Made by a program: the position numbers and the translations under genes. Below, piece after piece: positions 9,025 through 16,659 of a DNA stretch of 64,000 bases (positions are counted from its first letter, which is position 1; each line of letters begins with the position of its first letter). Where the stretch lies: contig CANMEI010000001.1 of NCBI GenBank assembly GCA_947496695.1, positions 248,001 through 312,000 on the forward strand. Direction: 5' to 3'. The notes under the pieces are model-generated. The model had not been told where the DNA came from. It did no database searches and saw only the letters and a program-made list of their open reading frames with translations. This stretch comes from an uncultured Cellulophaga sp. (GTDB lineage Bacteria > Bacteroidota > Bacteroidia > Flavobacteriales > Flavobacteriaceae).

Positions 9025-10029
9025 TTAGTTTCCCCAAATACGATTCCATAAGCCTGCTAATAATTTTTTAGCATCTTTGGAATCTTTGGGTGTTTCTTCT
9101 ATCTCTAGTGTTGTCCCATTTTGTTTTAACAAGTAACTAAATGCAAACCTATTTTCTGTTTTATCAAAACTCATTAAACCAAATCTTAAATCATTAAAAT
9201 AAAGTTTTCCATTCTTTTCTGAAATAATATACCAGCCTTCACAAATAGCTGTTAAACGCTTAATTTTTTCATTATTTACAAGCTTCCCTAATAATGCTCT
9301 ATTTTTAGGATAGCTTTCAAAATGAATAGGTTGTGAGTCAAAAAATGAATAATTAGCTATTAAATAAGCATTATCAGTTTCAATATTTGCAGTCCACAAA
9401 ATGGTATTGAAAGCACTTGGTCTTGTATCTATTTGAAGGTAATTAATCTCTTGTTCATCCAATGCATCAGTAAATTTTTGATAGGATATAAATTTTAAAA
9501 TTAAAGATAAGGCCATATAACTTGTACTCACAATTAACCCTAATTGATTGTATTTTTTTCGTTTTTCTGAAGTTCTTTTTTGACGTATCGCCATAATTAA
9601 AAACACCATAAATGGAAATGTATAAAGCGGATCTATCACAAAAATATTCATAAAGGCTAAACGCATTTTAAATGGCCAAAACAGTTGCGTTCCCCATGTT
9701 GTAAACGAATCTAGTATTGGATGCGTAAAAAGCCCCCAAAACATAAGCCAAGACCATTCTTGCCAACTGGCACCAGCACGTGGCAGTAATTTATATATTA
9801 ACCAACCAAATAATGGAGCAAAAAGAAGTGAAAACAATATTGAATGGCTAAAGCCACGATGCATTTCTATTGCCGAAATAGGATCGTTAGTAAAGTACTT
9901 CGTAAGAACATCAAGATCGGGAATTGTACCTGCGATAGCTCCAAAAAGCATTGCTTTATTGCCAACTTTTTTCCCTAACACAGCTTCACCTACTGCCGCA
10001 CCTAAAACTATTTGAGTTAATGAATCCAT
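9025..10029 (-). CDS. YdjM-like membrane-bound metal-dependent hydrolase
   Basis: Inner-membrane protein of the YdjM/LexA-binding metal-dependent hydrolase family (PF04307), 334 aa. The N-terminal domain (about 1-170) holds the family signature: MDSLTQIVLGAAVGEAVLG, then IPDLDVL (metal Asp residues), MHRGFSHS (His motif), and a late HPILDSFTTWGTQLFWPF. Four or five hydrophobic helices span this part. The C-terminal 150 residues are soluble and less conserved. Members are often called metal-dependent hydrolases, but no reaction has been shown. It lies 5 bp downstream of the MutS-like gene on the same strand, so the two are probably co-transcribed. Confidence 0.82.
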   Translation of the reverse strand: MDSLTQIVLGAAVGEAVLGKKVGNKAMLFGAIAGTIPDLDVLTKYFTNDPISAIEMHRGFSHSILFSLLFAPLFGWLIYKLLPRAGASWQEWSWLMFWGLFTHPILDSFTTWGTQLFWPFKMRLAFMNIFVIDPLYTFPFMVFLIMAIRQKRTSEKRKKYNQLGLIVSTSYMALSLILKFISYQKFTDALDEQEINYLQIDTRPSAFNTILWTANIETDNAYLIANYSFFDSQPIHFESYPKNRALLGKLVNNEKIKRLTAICEGWYIISEKNGKLYFNDLRFGLMSFDKTENRFAFSYLLKQNGTTLEIEETPKDSKDAKKLLAGLWNRIWGN

Positions 10030-10034
10030 TTTAA

Positions 10035-11807
10035 CTAATCAACTATCTCCATTTTTTTAAGTAAAAAAGAAGCATTCATATTCTGACAAATTCCATCTTT
10101 AAACTTATAGTCAAAATGTAATTCATCATCAATAATTTCTGCATCAAAATAGTGGTTTTTTACCTGTGGTAAATCATTTGATGCTTCACATAAACTTAAA
10201 TCATGAGTAGCAATAATACCGGTAGCTTTTGATCTTATTAATTTCTCTACAAACTTTCTTGAACCTATTGCTTTATCAGTACTATTTGTTCCTTTTAATA
10301 TTTCGTCTAAAACAATAAAATATCGGTCTGTTTTAATTTCATCAACTATAAAACGAAGTCTTTTTAATTCAGAAAAAAAGTATGATTCATCATCTGTTAA
10401 TGAATCAGTAGTTCTCATACTCGTAATCAACTTAATTGGCGAATACTCAGCACTCGTAGCACAAACAGGCAAACCAACATTTGCCATAACTATTTGTAAT
10501 GAAACGGTACGTAAAAAAGTACTCTTACCTGCCATATTTGCTCCCGTTATAATAAAGAACTGCTCACTATTTATTTGAATATTATTTAAAATACTTTTTT
10601 TAGTATCTAATAACGGATGGCCCGCTCCTATAGAAACTAGTACTTTGTTATCATTTTTAAGTATAGGAAAAACATAATTGGGGTGATTATAACTGTAATT
10701 ACCTAAACTATTATAAGCATCAAAAAAAGCAATTGTTTCAAACCAGTGTTGTACTTGATCACCATGTTTAGAAATCCATTCTTCAATCTTATACGATTGA
10801 TAAATATCCCATAAGAAAAAACCATTTGCAAAAATGCCAAACAGAATATTATTACGTTGATCTAATGCTCCTAATATTCTTGAGAATTCATGTAATATTT
10901 TTGATGTTTTTACGCCATTTGTAAGTACTGTTTCTCTTTTAGCTTTTAATAATTCAGAAGTAAACTCAATATTTTCAATCTCTAAAATTAGTTTTTGATA
11001 TTGATGGAAGGTAGTTTGAATACGTCCCGTATCAGCAGATAACTTACTAACCTTTTTTACAAAAAAACCAGTAATTAATAGACCTACTACAAGTACTAAT
11101 AACAATACAAATATTGATAATGGAATAATAAAAAAACCTAAAAAAGCAAGTATTGAAATAGGACTAAATACATAAGGTAAAATTTTCATTGGTTTTGATA
11201 AAAATCTTTCATAATCAGCTAACCAATTTAAAATAGCTTTGTATGAGGTTTCTGTTTGTACTAACGATGCAAGAGCTGAAAACTCTTGTCTCCAATCAGC
11301 TAACTCACTTAACTCTTTAATGGCTTCTTGTTTTACTTCAATATTATCAATATCATTTTCCGTAAACAAACCTGCTAAGGTTTCGCTCCCTTGTGGCAAA
11401 ACTGTTCTATTACTATACTGGTAAAATGATGCTTTACCAAATAAGTCTATATCTTGACTAAAATGATGTAAAGGGTTTTTATAATCTTCACCACTTGGCA
11501 AATCATAATAATCACGATTTAAAACTTTAATTTCAGTTTCGTTAATATGAATAAGGGCTAATACTTTATCTCTCTTATATTGAATATCTGTATGCCTAGA
11601 TACTAAAACAAGAAACAGAACAATTGCAACCACTATTGTACCTATTAAAACGTTAGCATCTTCATAAAAAAAGTAAATGTTAACAATTGTTGCTATAAAT
11701 ATGATTAACCTAACCATACTTGATATAAATAGCTCTTGTTTAATTTTTGAAAGCTGTTCTTGATACTTGGCTATTTTACCAGTATAAAAAGACTCTAATT
11801 GTTGCAT
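10035..11807 (-). CDS. membrane-anchored MutS-like ATPase
   Basis: MutS-family ATPase, 590 aa. It lacks the MutS mismatch-recognition domain. Two pairs of hydrophobic helices (about 29-70 and 210-250) put it in the membrane. A degenerate clamp/core region (about 260-390) leads to MutS domain V: Walker A GANMAGKST (422-430), the SYFFSELKR helix with preceding SMRTTDSL, Walker B FIVLDEI (497-503) and the ATHD switch (about 534). Such proteins are usually annotated as DNA mismatch repair protein, but without mismatch and connector domains and with membrane helices a role in repair is doubtful. The ATPase should be active as all core motifs are intact. It is probably in one transcript with the downstream YdjM-like gene. 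Confidence 0.83.
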   Translation of the reverse strand: MQQLESFYTGKIAKYQEQLSKIKQELFISSMVRLIIFIATIVNIYFFYEDANVLIGTIVVAIVLFLVLVSRHTDIQYKRDKVLALIHINETEIKVLNRDYYDLPSGEDYKNPLHHFSQDIDLFGKASFYQYSNRTVLPQGSETLAGLFTENDIDNIEVKQEAIKELSELADWRQEFSALASLVQTETSYKAILNWLADYERFLSKPMKILPYVFSPISILAFLGFFIIPLSIFVLLLVLVVGLLITGFFVKKVSKLSADTGRIQTTFHQYQKLILEIENIEFTSELLKAKRETVLTNGVKTSKILHEFSRILGALDQRNNILFGIFANGFFLWDIYQSYKIEEWISKHGDQVQHWFETIAFFDAYNSLGNYSYNHPNYVFPILKNDNKVLVSIGAGHPLLDTKKSILNNIQINSEQFFIITGANMAGKSTFLRTVSLQIVMANVGLPVCATSAEYSPIKLITSMRTTDSLTDDESYFFSELKRLRFIVDEIKTDRYFIVLDEILKGTNSTDKAIGSRKFVEKLIRSKATGIIATHDLSLCEASNDLPQVKNHYFDAEIIDDELHFDYKFKDGICQNMNASFLLKKMEIVD

Positions 11808-11881
11808 TAAATTATTCTAATAAATGAGTTGTAAAGATACTAGAAAGTAATTTAGTCTTTTTCTGATTTAAAGTATAAAAA

Positions 11882-12002
11882 CAAAAAGACCAGCATAATG
11901 CTGGTCTTCTGCCATATCTTGGTTCGGGGGGAACCTTCTATAGATAAGATTTTAGGAAAAAAACAATATAACTATAACTTAATTCTGATGTAAAACTACC
12001 TC
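11882..12002 (-). ncRNA. candidate small RNA or structured 3' element
   Basis: On the minus strand, TTTTG (12037-12033), an 18-bp spacer and TACGTTTA (12014-12007) resemble a Bacteroidota promoter. About 65 bp further on is GGTTC-CCCCC-GAACC (11935-11921), a hairpin with a five-C loop. Then a strong terminator follows: AAGACCAGC/GCTGGTCTT (11908-11886) with a T run. The C- and G-rich elements stand out in AT-rich DNA. A second dyad (TTCTGA/TCAGAA, 11983-12006) overlaps the predicted start. The terminator could instead end the long upstream operon whose last gene stops at 12081. Confidence 0.45.
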
Positions 12003-12080
12003 AGAATAAACGTATTAAAGTATATTATTCGTCAAAACATAGAAAAAGTGTCGACGAAGGAACGTTATTCATAGATTTAG

Positions 12081-12437
12081 CTATAATAGTTTCAGTAAAT
12101 TTTGGTTTTTTTTAGTAAGCTTAGACACAACTAAGTCGTAAGAGTGGTCAATAAGCTCCGTAAGAATAATCGGAGAGATCTGCTCAATAAAAATGGTGTT
12201 CCAATGTACTTTACTCATATGGTAGCCTGGAAGAATAATACCATCATAAGTTTCTCTAAGTTCAATAGCACGCTCAGGGTTACATTTTAAATTGACTTGG
12301 GGAGGGAAGCGTTTTAATGAGATTAAAGCAAACATTTTATCCATAACTTTAAATACTAAAGTGCTTTCATCAAAAGGAAACTCTTCTGTTATTCCTTTTT
12401 TTAAAATGCAATACGCTCTAAGTTCTTCAATATTCAT
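12081..12437 (-). CDS. MmcQ/YjbR family protein
   Basis: Small MmcQ/YjbR-family protein, 118 aa (normal length). Visible family marks are the N-terminal MNIEELRAYCILKKGITEEFPFD, the central VMDKMFALISL strand, the Cys-Asn-Pro turn (LKCNPERAIELRE) and PGYHMSKVHWNTI. The fold resembles a double-wing CyaY-like DNA-binding protein, but the function is not established; the annotated DNA binding is inferred from structure in the family. It follows the Dabb gene by 10 bp and is probably the last gene of the operon. Confidence 0.82.
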   Translation of the reverse strand: MNIEELRAYCILKKGITEEFPFDESTLVFKVMDKMFALISLKRFPPQVNLKCNPERAIELRETYDGIILPGYHMSKVHWNTIFIEQISPIILTELIDHSYDLVVSKLTKKNQNLLKLL

Positions 12438-12447
12438 TTTTTAGATT

Positions 12448-12774
12448 TTACATGCTTGTAGAGTCATAAACAACAACCTTTTTCCAAAGGTGGCTTACTT
12501 CCTTTATAAATAGTAAATGTGCATCTTCTAATTGATATTTCTCATGCGCTTCTGCTGATTCAAAAGTTACAATTAATGAGTATGTGAATGATCCATCAAC
12601 AACATCTCTACTAGCTTTTGGAGCTCTACCTATAAATTTTGTTTTGGCATATTTTGAAGTGTCTAAAAACTTTTGAAGAGATTGTACAAAAATGTTGCAA
12701 ATTCTAGTATTCTCTGAATTTTTTAACCAGAAGTATACGGTATGCACATAATTAAGATCAAATTCTTTCATCAT
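12448..12774 (-). CDS. Dabb (stress-responsive A/B barrel) protein
   Basis: Dabb-family protein, 108 aa, a dimeric ferredoxin-like alpha-beta barrel. Family marks are the early VHTVYFWLKN strand with its His, the FIGRAPKASRDVVDGSFTYSLIVTFES segment and the late HLLFIKEVSHLWKKVVVYD. Members include stress-responsive proteins and small cyclases, and most have no known substrate. Two adjacent Met codons give the start at 12774 or 12771. It sits in a minus-strand run, 67 bp after the DUF4230 gene and 10 bp before MmcQ/YjbR. Confidence 0.8.
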   Translation of the reverse strand: MMKEFDLNYVHTVYFWLKNSENTRICNIFVQSLQKFLDTSKYAKTKFIGRAPKASRDVVDGSFTYSLIVTFESAEAHEKYQLEDAHLLFIKEVSHLWKKVVVYDSTSM

Positions 12775-12841
12775 ACTTTTAACTTAACTACAAGCTGTTA
12801 ATGAAATAAATATACTAAAACTATAATTATATTTTTTGATC

Positions 12842-13492
12842 TTATTTTTCTAAAAACCGTTGTAATTTATTTTTACGGTTTATTATTTTTTCTTTATTTT
12901 CTATTTTTAAAGCTGTATAATCAAGTTTCCACCCAATAGTTTCAACTATAGACTCTATTAACAAAATAGCCTCTAAGGCTTCACTCCTAGCAGTCTCCAT
13001 TAGCCCACTTTCAGGAATTTTCTCTAAAATATGTTCTTTAGCTTCTTTATTCAGCACCGTTAAATCATCGGGCGTAAATGAATTAAACATTCCATTTTTA
13101 ATATCGTAAAAATCAAGTTCTGGCTCAATAGATAATATTTCAGGTTGCGGAAAACTTGTTAGCACTATTTTTTTGTTATTTGTATCTGCATTTAAAATTA
13201 TCTTTTTTAAATCGTAGCCAATTTGTGCTTTCGCATTAATCACAATCAATGCTTTCTTTTTACTAGAAATTAAACTTAAAAAATGTTCTTTAGTATTTTC
13301 ATACCTGTAGATTTCGGCAAAATCACCTTCTACAGAAATTAATTTACAAACACTTTTAATTTTTTCTAACAATACATGTGATTGTACTTCTGTTAACTCT
13401 TTACTTTTCTTTTTTCTAAAATAATCATAGCACCAATATGTTGCGATTACGCCTAAAATTAATCCTAAAAAAGTATCAAATATATTATCCAC
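12842..13492 (-). CDS. DUF4230 membrane-anchored protein
   Basis: DUF4230 protein, 216 aa, function unknown. One N-terminal membrane segment (about 5-22, FLGLILGVIATYWCYDYF) is followed by KKK, so the rest is probably cytoplasmic. The soluble part contains a conserved Tyr/Glu-rich core (CKLISVEGDFAEIYRYENT) and an alpha-helical C-terminus. The start is GTG at 13492, and its first base is also the last base of the upstream gene's TAG stop, so the two genes are translationally coupled. No closer start is available that would keep the membrane anchor. Confidence 0.78.
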   Translation of the reverse strand: MDNIFDTFLGLILGVIATYWCYDYFRKKKSKELTEVQSHVLLEKIKSVCKLISVEGDFAEIYRYENTKEHFLSLISSKKKALIVINAKAQIGYDLKKIILNADTNNKKIVLTSFPQPEILSIEPELDFYDIKNGMFNSFTPDDLTVLNKEAKEHILEKIPESGLMETARSEALEAILLIESIVETIGWKLDYTALKIENKEKIINRKNKLQRFLEK

Positions 13493-14241
13493 TATGCTTC
13501 AATTTTATATAAAACTGGTCTACTTGGACTTGCATCATTCTCAAAAGGAGCAACTTGCATGTTCAATATATAGTTTCCATCTTTAATTGTGTTTTTTACA
13601 AAGATAAACTCTGTAATCGTTGCATCCATTCTTACTTTACCTTTCGTATTCCAGAATGTATTATGAGACACTAACGCTCCGCCATCTTTTTCTTTATCAA
13701 CCGATGGTAAATCTATTAATAAATGTTTAATCCCTTTAGTTACTAAAAACCGAGTAGCTTTTTCTACTAAATACGGCGGATTAGTATTTGAATACTGCCT
13801 TGATACTTTACTTTTTGTATTAGGCAATGTTCTAATCACCAAAGCTTCTGGAGACTCATTATTTAAAGCATAAGCTAATTGTTCTTTTGAAATGACAAAA
13901 TCATCATTCAATTTTTCAGGAGCAACAGTAATTACTTTTGCCAAAAAAAAGAATTGCTTTAAATTCTGGTTTATAGAATTAAAATCTTTTGTTATGTGAC
14001 CTACACACTCTGTATGTGTGCCATGTGCATGCGGGTTAAACCAAATATCGTTAAAATTTGTTGAAGCACCCTCTGTAACCTTTCCTACAAAATCACCTTG
14101 TATATGTGGTGTAATTTTAGGCTCAGAAATATACCATGCATTTACATTTGAAGTATTGCCTTTTATTGGAATTGAAATATCTAAAGGTTTAGATAGATTA
14201 ATTGTATAGTTTTCTTTTTTATGTGTAATTATTGATTTCAC
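13492..14241 (-). CDS. cyclase-family (kynurenine formamidase-like) hydrolase
   Basis: Member of the cyclase/kynurenine formamidase-like metal-dependent hydrolase family, 249 aa. Its metal motif is visible as HAHGTHTECVGH (about 72-83), equivalent to the HxGTHxDxPxH site, with Glu in the Asp position and Val-Gly in place of the usual Pro. Further family marks are LVIRTLPN and the late LIDLPSVDKEKDGG. Known members hydrolyse N-formylkynurenine or cyclic amides; no tryptophan-degradation genes are near, so the substrate is open. It lies 15 bp after hemW and shares one base with the DUF4230 gene. Confidence 0.78.
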   Translation of the reverse strand: MKSIITHKKENYTINLSKPLDISIPIKGNTSNVNAWYISEPKITPHIQGDFVGKVTEGASTNFNDIWFNPHAHGTHTECVGHITKDFNSINQNLKQFFFLAKVITVAPEKLNDDFVISKEQLAYALNNESPEALVIRTLPNTKSKVSRQYSNTNPPYLVEKATRFLVTKGIKHLLIDLPSVDKEKDGGALVSHNTFWNTKGKVRMDATITEFIFVKNTIKDGNYILNMQVAPFENDASPSRPVLYKIEA

Positions 14242-14256
14242 GAAATGGTTACTTGT

Positions 14257-15423
14257 TTACGACAAGTTAATCATAAATAAATCTGAAGCAATACCATCTG
14301 CTAAAAACTTTCCTTTTTTTGTTGTTAAAAGAGTTTCTTTTTCAATCTTTAAGAATTCTTGTTTTATGTGTTTATCTGCTTGCTTCAATAGATATTCATA
14401 AAAAATAATACCTGATTCTTCTTTTATTCTTTTTAATGAAACACCCCAAATAGTACGTAAACCAGTCATCACGTACTCATTATAATTATCTGTTTTTGAT
14501 AGTGTTTCTGTTTCCCTGGGTAATTCATTAGCTGTAATTGCTTTTATGTATTTCAGATTGTTATTAATATTCCAACTTCTACGATTTCCATCATAAGAAT
14601 GAGCTGAAGGCCCAACACCTATATATTTTTTCCCCAACCAATATGCAGTATTATTTTTAGAAAAATAGCCCTGTTTTCCAAAGTTTGAAATTTCATAAGC
14701 CTCAAAGCTATTTGCTTCCATTTTTTCTAATAAAATATTAAAATGTTCCTGTGCAAGTTCATCATCTAAAGGTTTTATAAGTCCTTTTTTTATAAAACTA
14801 GCTAAAGCTGTTTTAGGTTCTACGGTAAGTGCATAACTTGAAATGTGTGGTATTTTAAACGACAATGCTTTTTCAATATTCTGAATCCAACGTTCATTAG
14901 TCATATTTGGCATTCCGTATATCAAATCAATAGAAATATTGTCAAAATACTGCGTTGCTAATTTTAAAGTTTCATTAGCTTCTACTGCAGTGTGCGCTCT
15001 GTTCATAAGTTTTAAATCTTCTTCAAAAAAAGATTGTACACCTATGCTCAACCTGTTTATAGGACTTTTTGAAAATGCTATTATTTTTTCTTCTGATAAA
15101 TCATCAGGGTTGGCTTCAAGCGTTATTTCTGGCTGATTAACAACTGTGTAATTATTGTAAACTGAATCTATTATAGTTTGAATCTCTTCCGTTGTTAGAA
15201 CTGATGGGGTTCCACCACCAAAATAAATAGTTTCAACAACCTGCTCTTCAAATTCTTGTTTACGGAGTTCTAGCTCTTTTTGAATTGCAACAAGCATTTC
15301 ATCTTTTTTACCCATACTGGTTGAGAAATGAAAATCGCAATAATGACAAGCTTGTTTACAAAAAGGAATGTGTATATAAATTCCACCTCCATTTTTGAAA
15401 GAAGAACTCAACTTATTTATCAT
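14257..15423 (-). CDS. hemW: HemW, radical SAM haem chaperone
   Basis: Radical SAM protein of the HemW type, 388 aa. The cluster motif CKQACHYCDF (Cys22, Cys26, Cys29) and the following IYFGGGTPSVL and NPDDLSEEK blocks are diagnostic, as is GVQSFFEEDLKLMNRAH. HemW inserts haem into respiratory enzymes; it is often mis-annotated as coproporphyrinogen oxidase. The extra Cys of true HemN (CxxxCxxCxC) is absent here, since Asp follows the last Cys, whereas the protein at 36494-37855 has it. So this genome carries both the chaperone and the oxygen-independent oxidase. It sits 3 bp after ruvC. Confidence 0.9.
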   Translation of the reverse strand: MINKLSSSFKNGGGIYIHIPFCKQACHYCDFHFSTSMGKKDEMLVAIQKELELRKQEFEEQVVETIYFGGGTPSVLTTEEIQTIIDSVYNNYTVVNQPEITLEANPDDLSEEKIIAFSKSPINRLSIGVQSFFEEDLKLMNRAHTAVEANETLKLATQYFDNISIDLIYGMPNMTNERWIQNIEKALSFKIPHISSYALTVEPKTALASFIKKGLIKPLDDELAQEHFNILLEKMEANSFEAYEISNFGKQGYFSKNNTAYWLGKKYIGVGPSAHSYDGNRRSWNINNNLKYIKAITANELPRETETLSKTDNYNEYVMTGLRTIWGVSLKRIKEESGIIFYEYLLKQADKHIKQEFLKIEKETLLTTKKGKFLADGIASDLFMINLS

Positions 15424-15426
15424 AAA

Positions 15427-16023
15427 CTAGAGTTTCTTTTTGTTAAGATTTGTAGTTGGTATTTTTCTTTTAGTTACTTTATTAGAATTCTGTTTTACAA
15501 AAGCATCCCAACCCGTATAACTGGTTCCAACAGCTTCAATTCTACCTGAATTATAAAAATGGCAAACTGCAGCCGCAAGACCATCAGTACTATCTAAGTT
15601 TTTAGGCAAAGTTTTTAACCCCAACATGCTTTGAAGCATTTTAGCTACTTGCTCTTTACTTGCATTACCATTACCAGTAATGGCCATTTTTATTTTTTTT
15701 GGCAAATATTCGGTAATAGGTATTTCACGAGATAAACCCGCTGCCATAGCTACACCTTGTGCCCTACCTAATTTTAGCATTGATTGCACATTTTTCCCAA
15801 AAAAGGGAGCTTCAATAGCAATTTCGTCTGGGTGGTATGTATCAATAAGTTCAATCGTACGTTCGAAAATTAGTTTCAACTTTACATAATGGTCGTCATA
15901 TTTTTGCAATAACAACTCATTCATTTGCAGAAATTCCATTTTTTTATTGACCACTTTTATAAGTCCGAAACCCATAATTGTAGTTCCAGGGTCAATTCCT
16001 AATATAATTTTTTCGTTTGCCAA
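15427..16023 (-). CDS. ruvC: RuvC Holliday-junction resolvase
   Basis: RuvC endonuclease, 198 aa, which cuts Holliday junctions with RuvAB during recombination. The RNase H-fold active site is visible: GIDPGT (Asp11), IAIEAPFFGKN (Glu near 69) and the late DSTDGLAAAVCHF with the final catalytic Asp residues. The C-terminus has a basic extension of about 35 residues (KRKIPTTNLNKKKL) beyond the usual 160-175 aa. ruvA and ruvB are not in the window, as is common in Bacteroidota. It is co-directional with hemW (3-bp gap) and the TonB-like lipoprotein (8-bp gap). Confidence 0.93.
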   Translation of the reverse strand: MANEKIILGIDPGTTIMGFGLIKVVNKKMEFLQMNELLLQKYDDHYVKLKLIFERTIELIDTYHPDEIAIEAPFFGKNVQSMLKLGRAQGVAMAAGLSREIPITEYLPKKIKMAITGNGNASKEQVAKMLQSMLGLKTLPKNLDSTDGLAAAVCHFYNSGRIEAVGTSYTGWDAFVKQNSNKVTKRKIPTTNLNKKKL

Positions 16024-16031
16024 AAGGTAAA

Positions 16032-16508
16032 TTATTTGGAGTTAAGTACAATTGGAATTCTAAATTTTGCTTTTACAGGAATTCCTCTTTTTAATGCGGG
16101 TGATGCTTGGGGTAATGACAGCAAACAACGTGTAATTACAGCATCAAACTCAGGAATTTGCTCTTCTATAATTGCATTGTGAGAAATATCTAAAACAACA
16201 ACTTCCCCTACTTTATCAATTAAAAAATCAACGTAAAGCGTATCAACAACTTCTTCTTTTAATACAAATTCAAAACCATCTAAAGAGGTATATAAATTTC
16301 GAAGTAAAGTTTCTTCAAAACAATCTTTATTTTCTTCTTTTGAATTTGTTTCATCACAATTTTCAAAAAGTGGAAACTGATCTACTTCATTAAAATTTAT
16401 TTGTTGCATTTCCTGCGCAATCAATTTTTGTGTTCTCTCTTCTTTAGAAGTGAAAACATCACAGGAGACAACGAGAAAAAAACCACATAAAATTAATACT
16501 ATACGCAT
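16032..16508 (-). CDS. TonB C-terminal-like lipoprotein
   Basis: Predicted lipoprotein, 158 aa. The signal peptide ends in the lipobox VVSC (Cys16). The C-terminal half resembles the TonB C-terminal fold used in Bacteroidota: VDFLIDKVGEVVVLDISHNA, a helix and RGIPVKAKFRIPIVL. It resembles the C-terminus of the M56 protein encoded just upstream (RIISKLPIMTPGKQKGKTVKVPFSIPITF). There is no proline-rich spanning region, so it cannot act as a classical TonB. It may be a scaffold or a free-standing TonB-like domain. It appears to be the first gene of the run that continues with ruvC and hemW. Confidence 0.65.
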   Translation of the reverse strand: MRIVLILCGFFLVVSCDVFTSKEERTQKLIAQEMQQINFNEVDQFPLFENCDETNSKEENKDCFEETLLRNLYTSLDGFEFVLKEEVVDTLYVDFLIDKVGEVVVLDISHNAIIEEQIPEFDAVITRCLLSLPQASPALKRGIPVKAKFRIPIVLNSK

Positions 16509-16602
16509 GTGCGCTAAAATCTTTTGCGAAAATTACGATTTTTTAGTGTATTTAATTAGTTGTTAAGTGTATTTCCTGTTTTAATTAAATAACAACAAAT
16601 AA

Positions 16603-16634
16603 AAAAGTCAAAGTTTACACTTTGACTTTTGTTT
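16603..16634. terminator. terminator after M56 gene
   Basis: A perfect 12-bp stem AAAAGTCAAAGT/ACTTTGACTTTT (16603-16614 with 16619-16630) with a TTAC loop and T runs on both strands, 30 bp beyond the M56 stop. It separates the BlaI/M56 pair from the lipoprotein-ruvC run. Confidence 0.8.
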
Positions 16635-16659
16635 AATTTTCTATCAATTATAGTACTAC

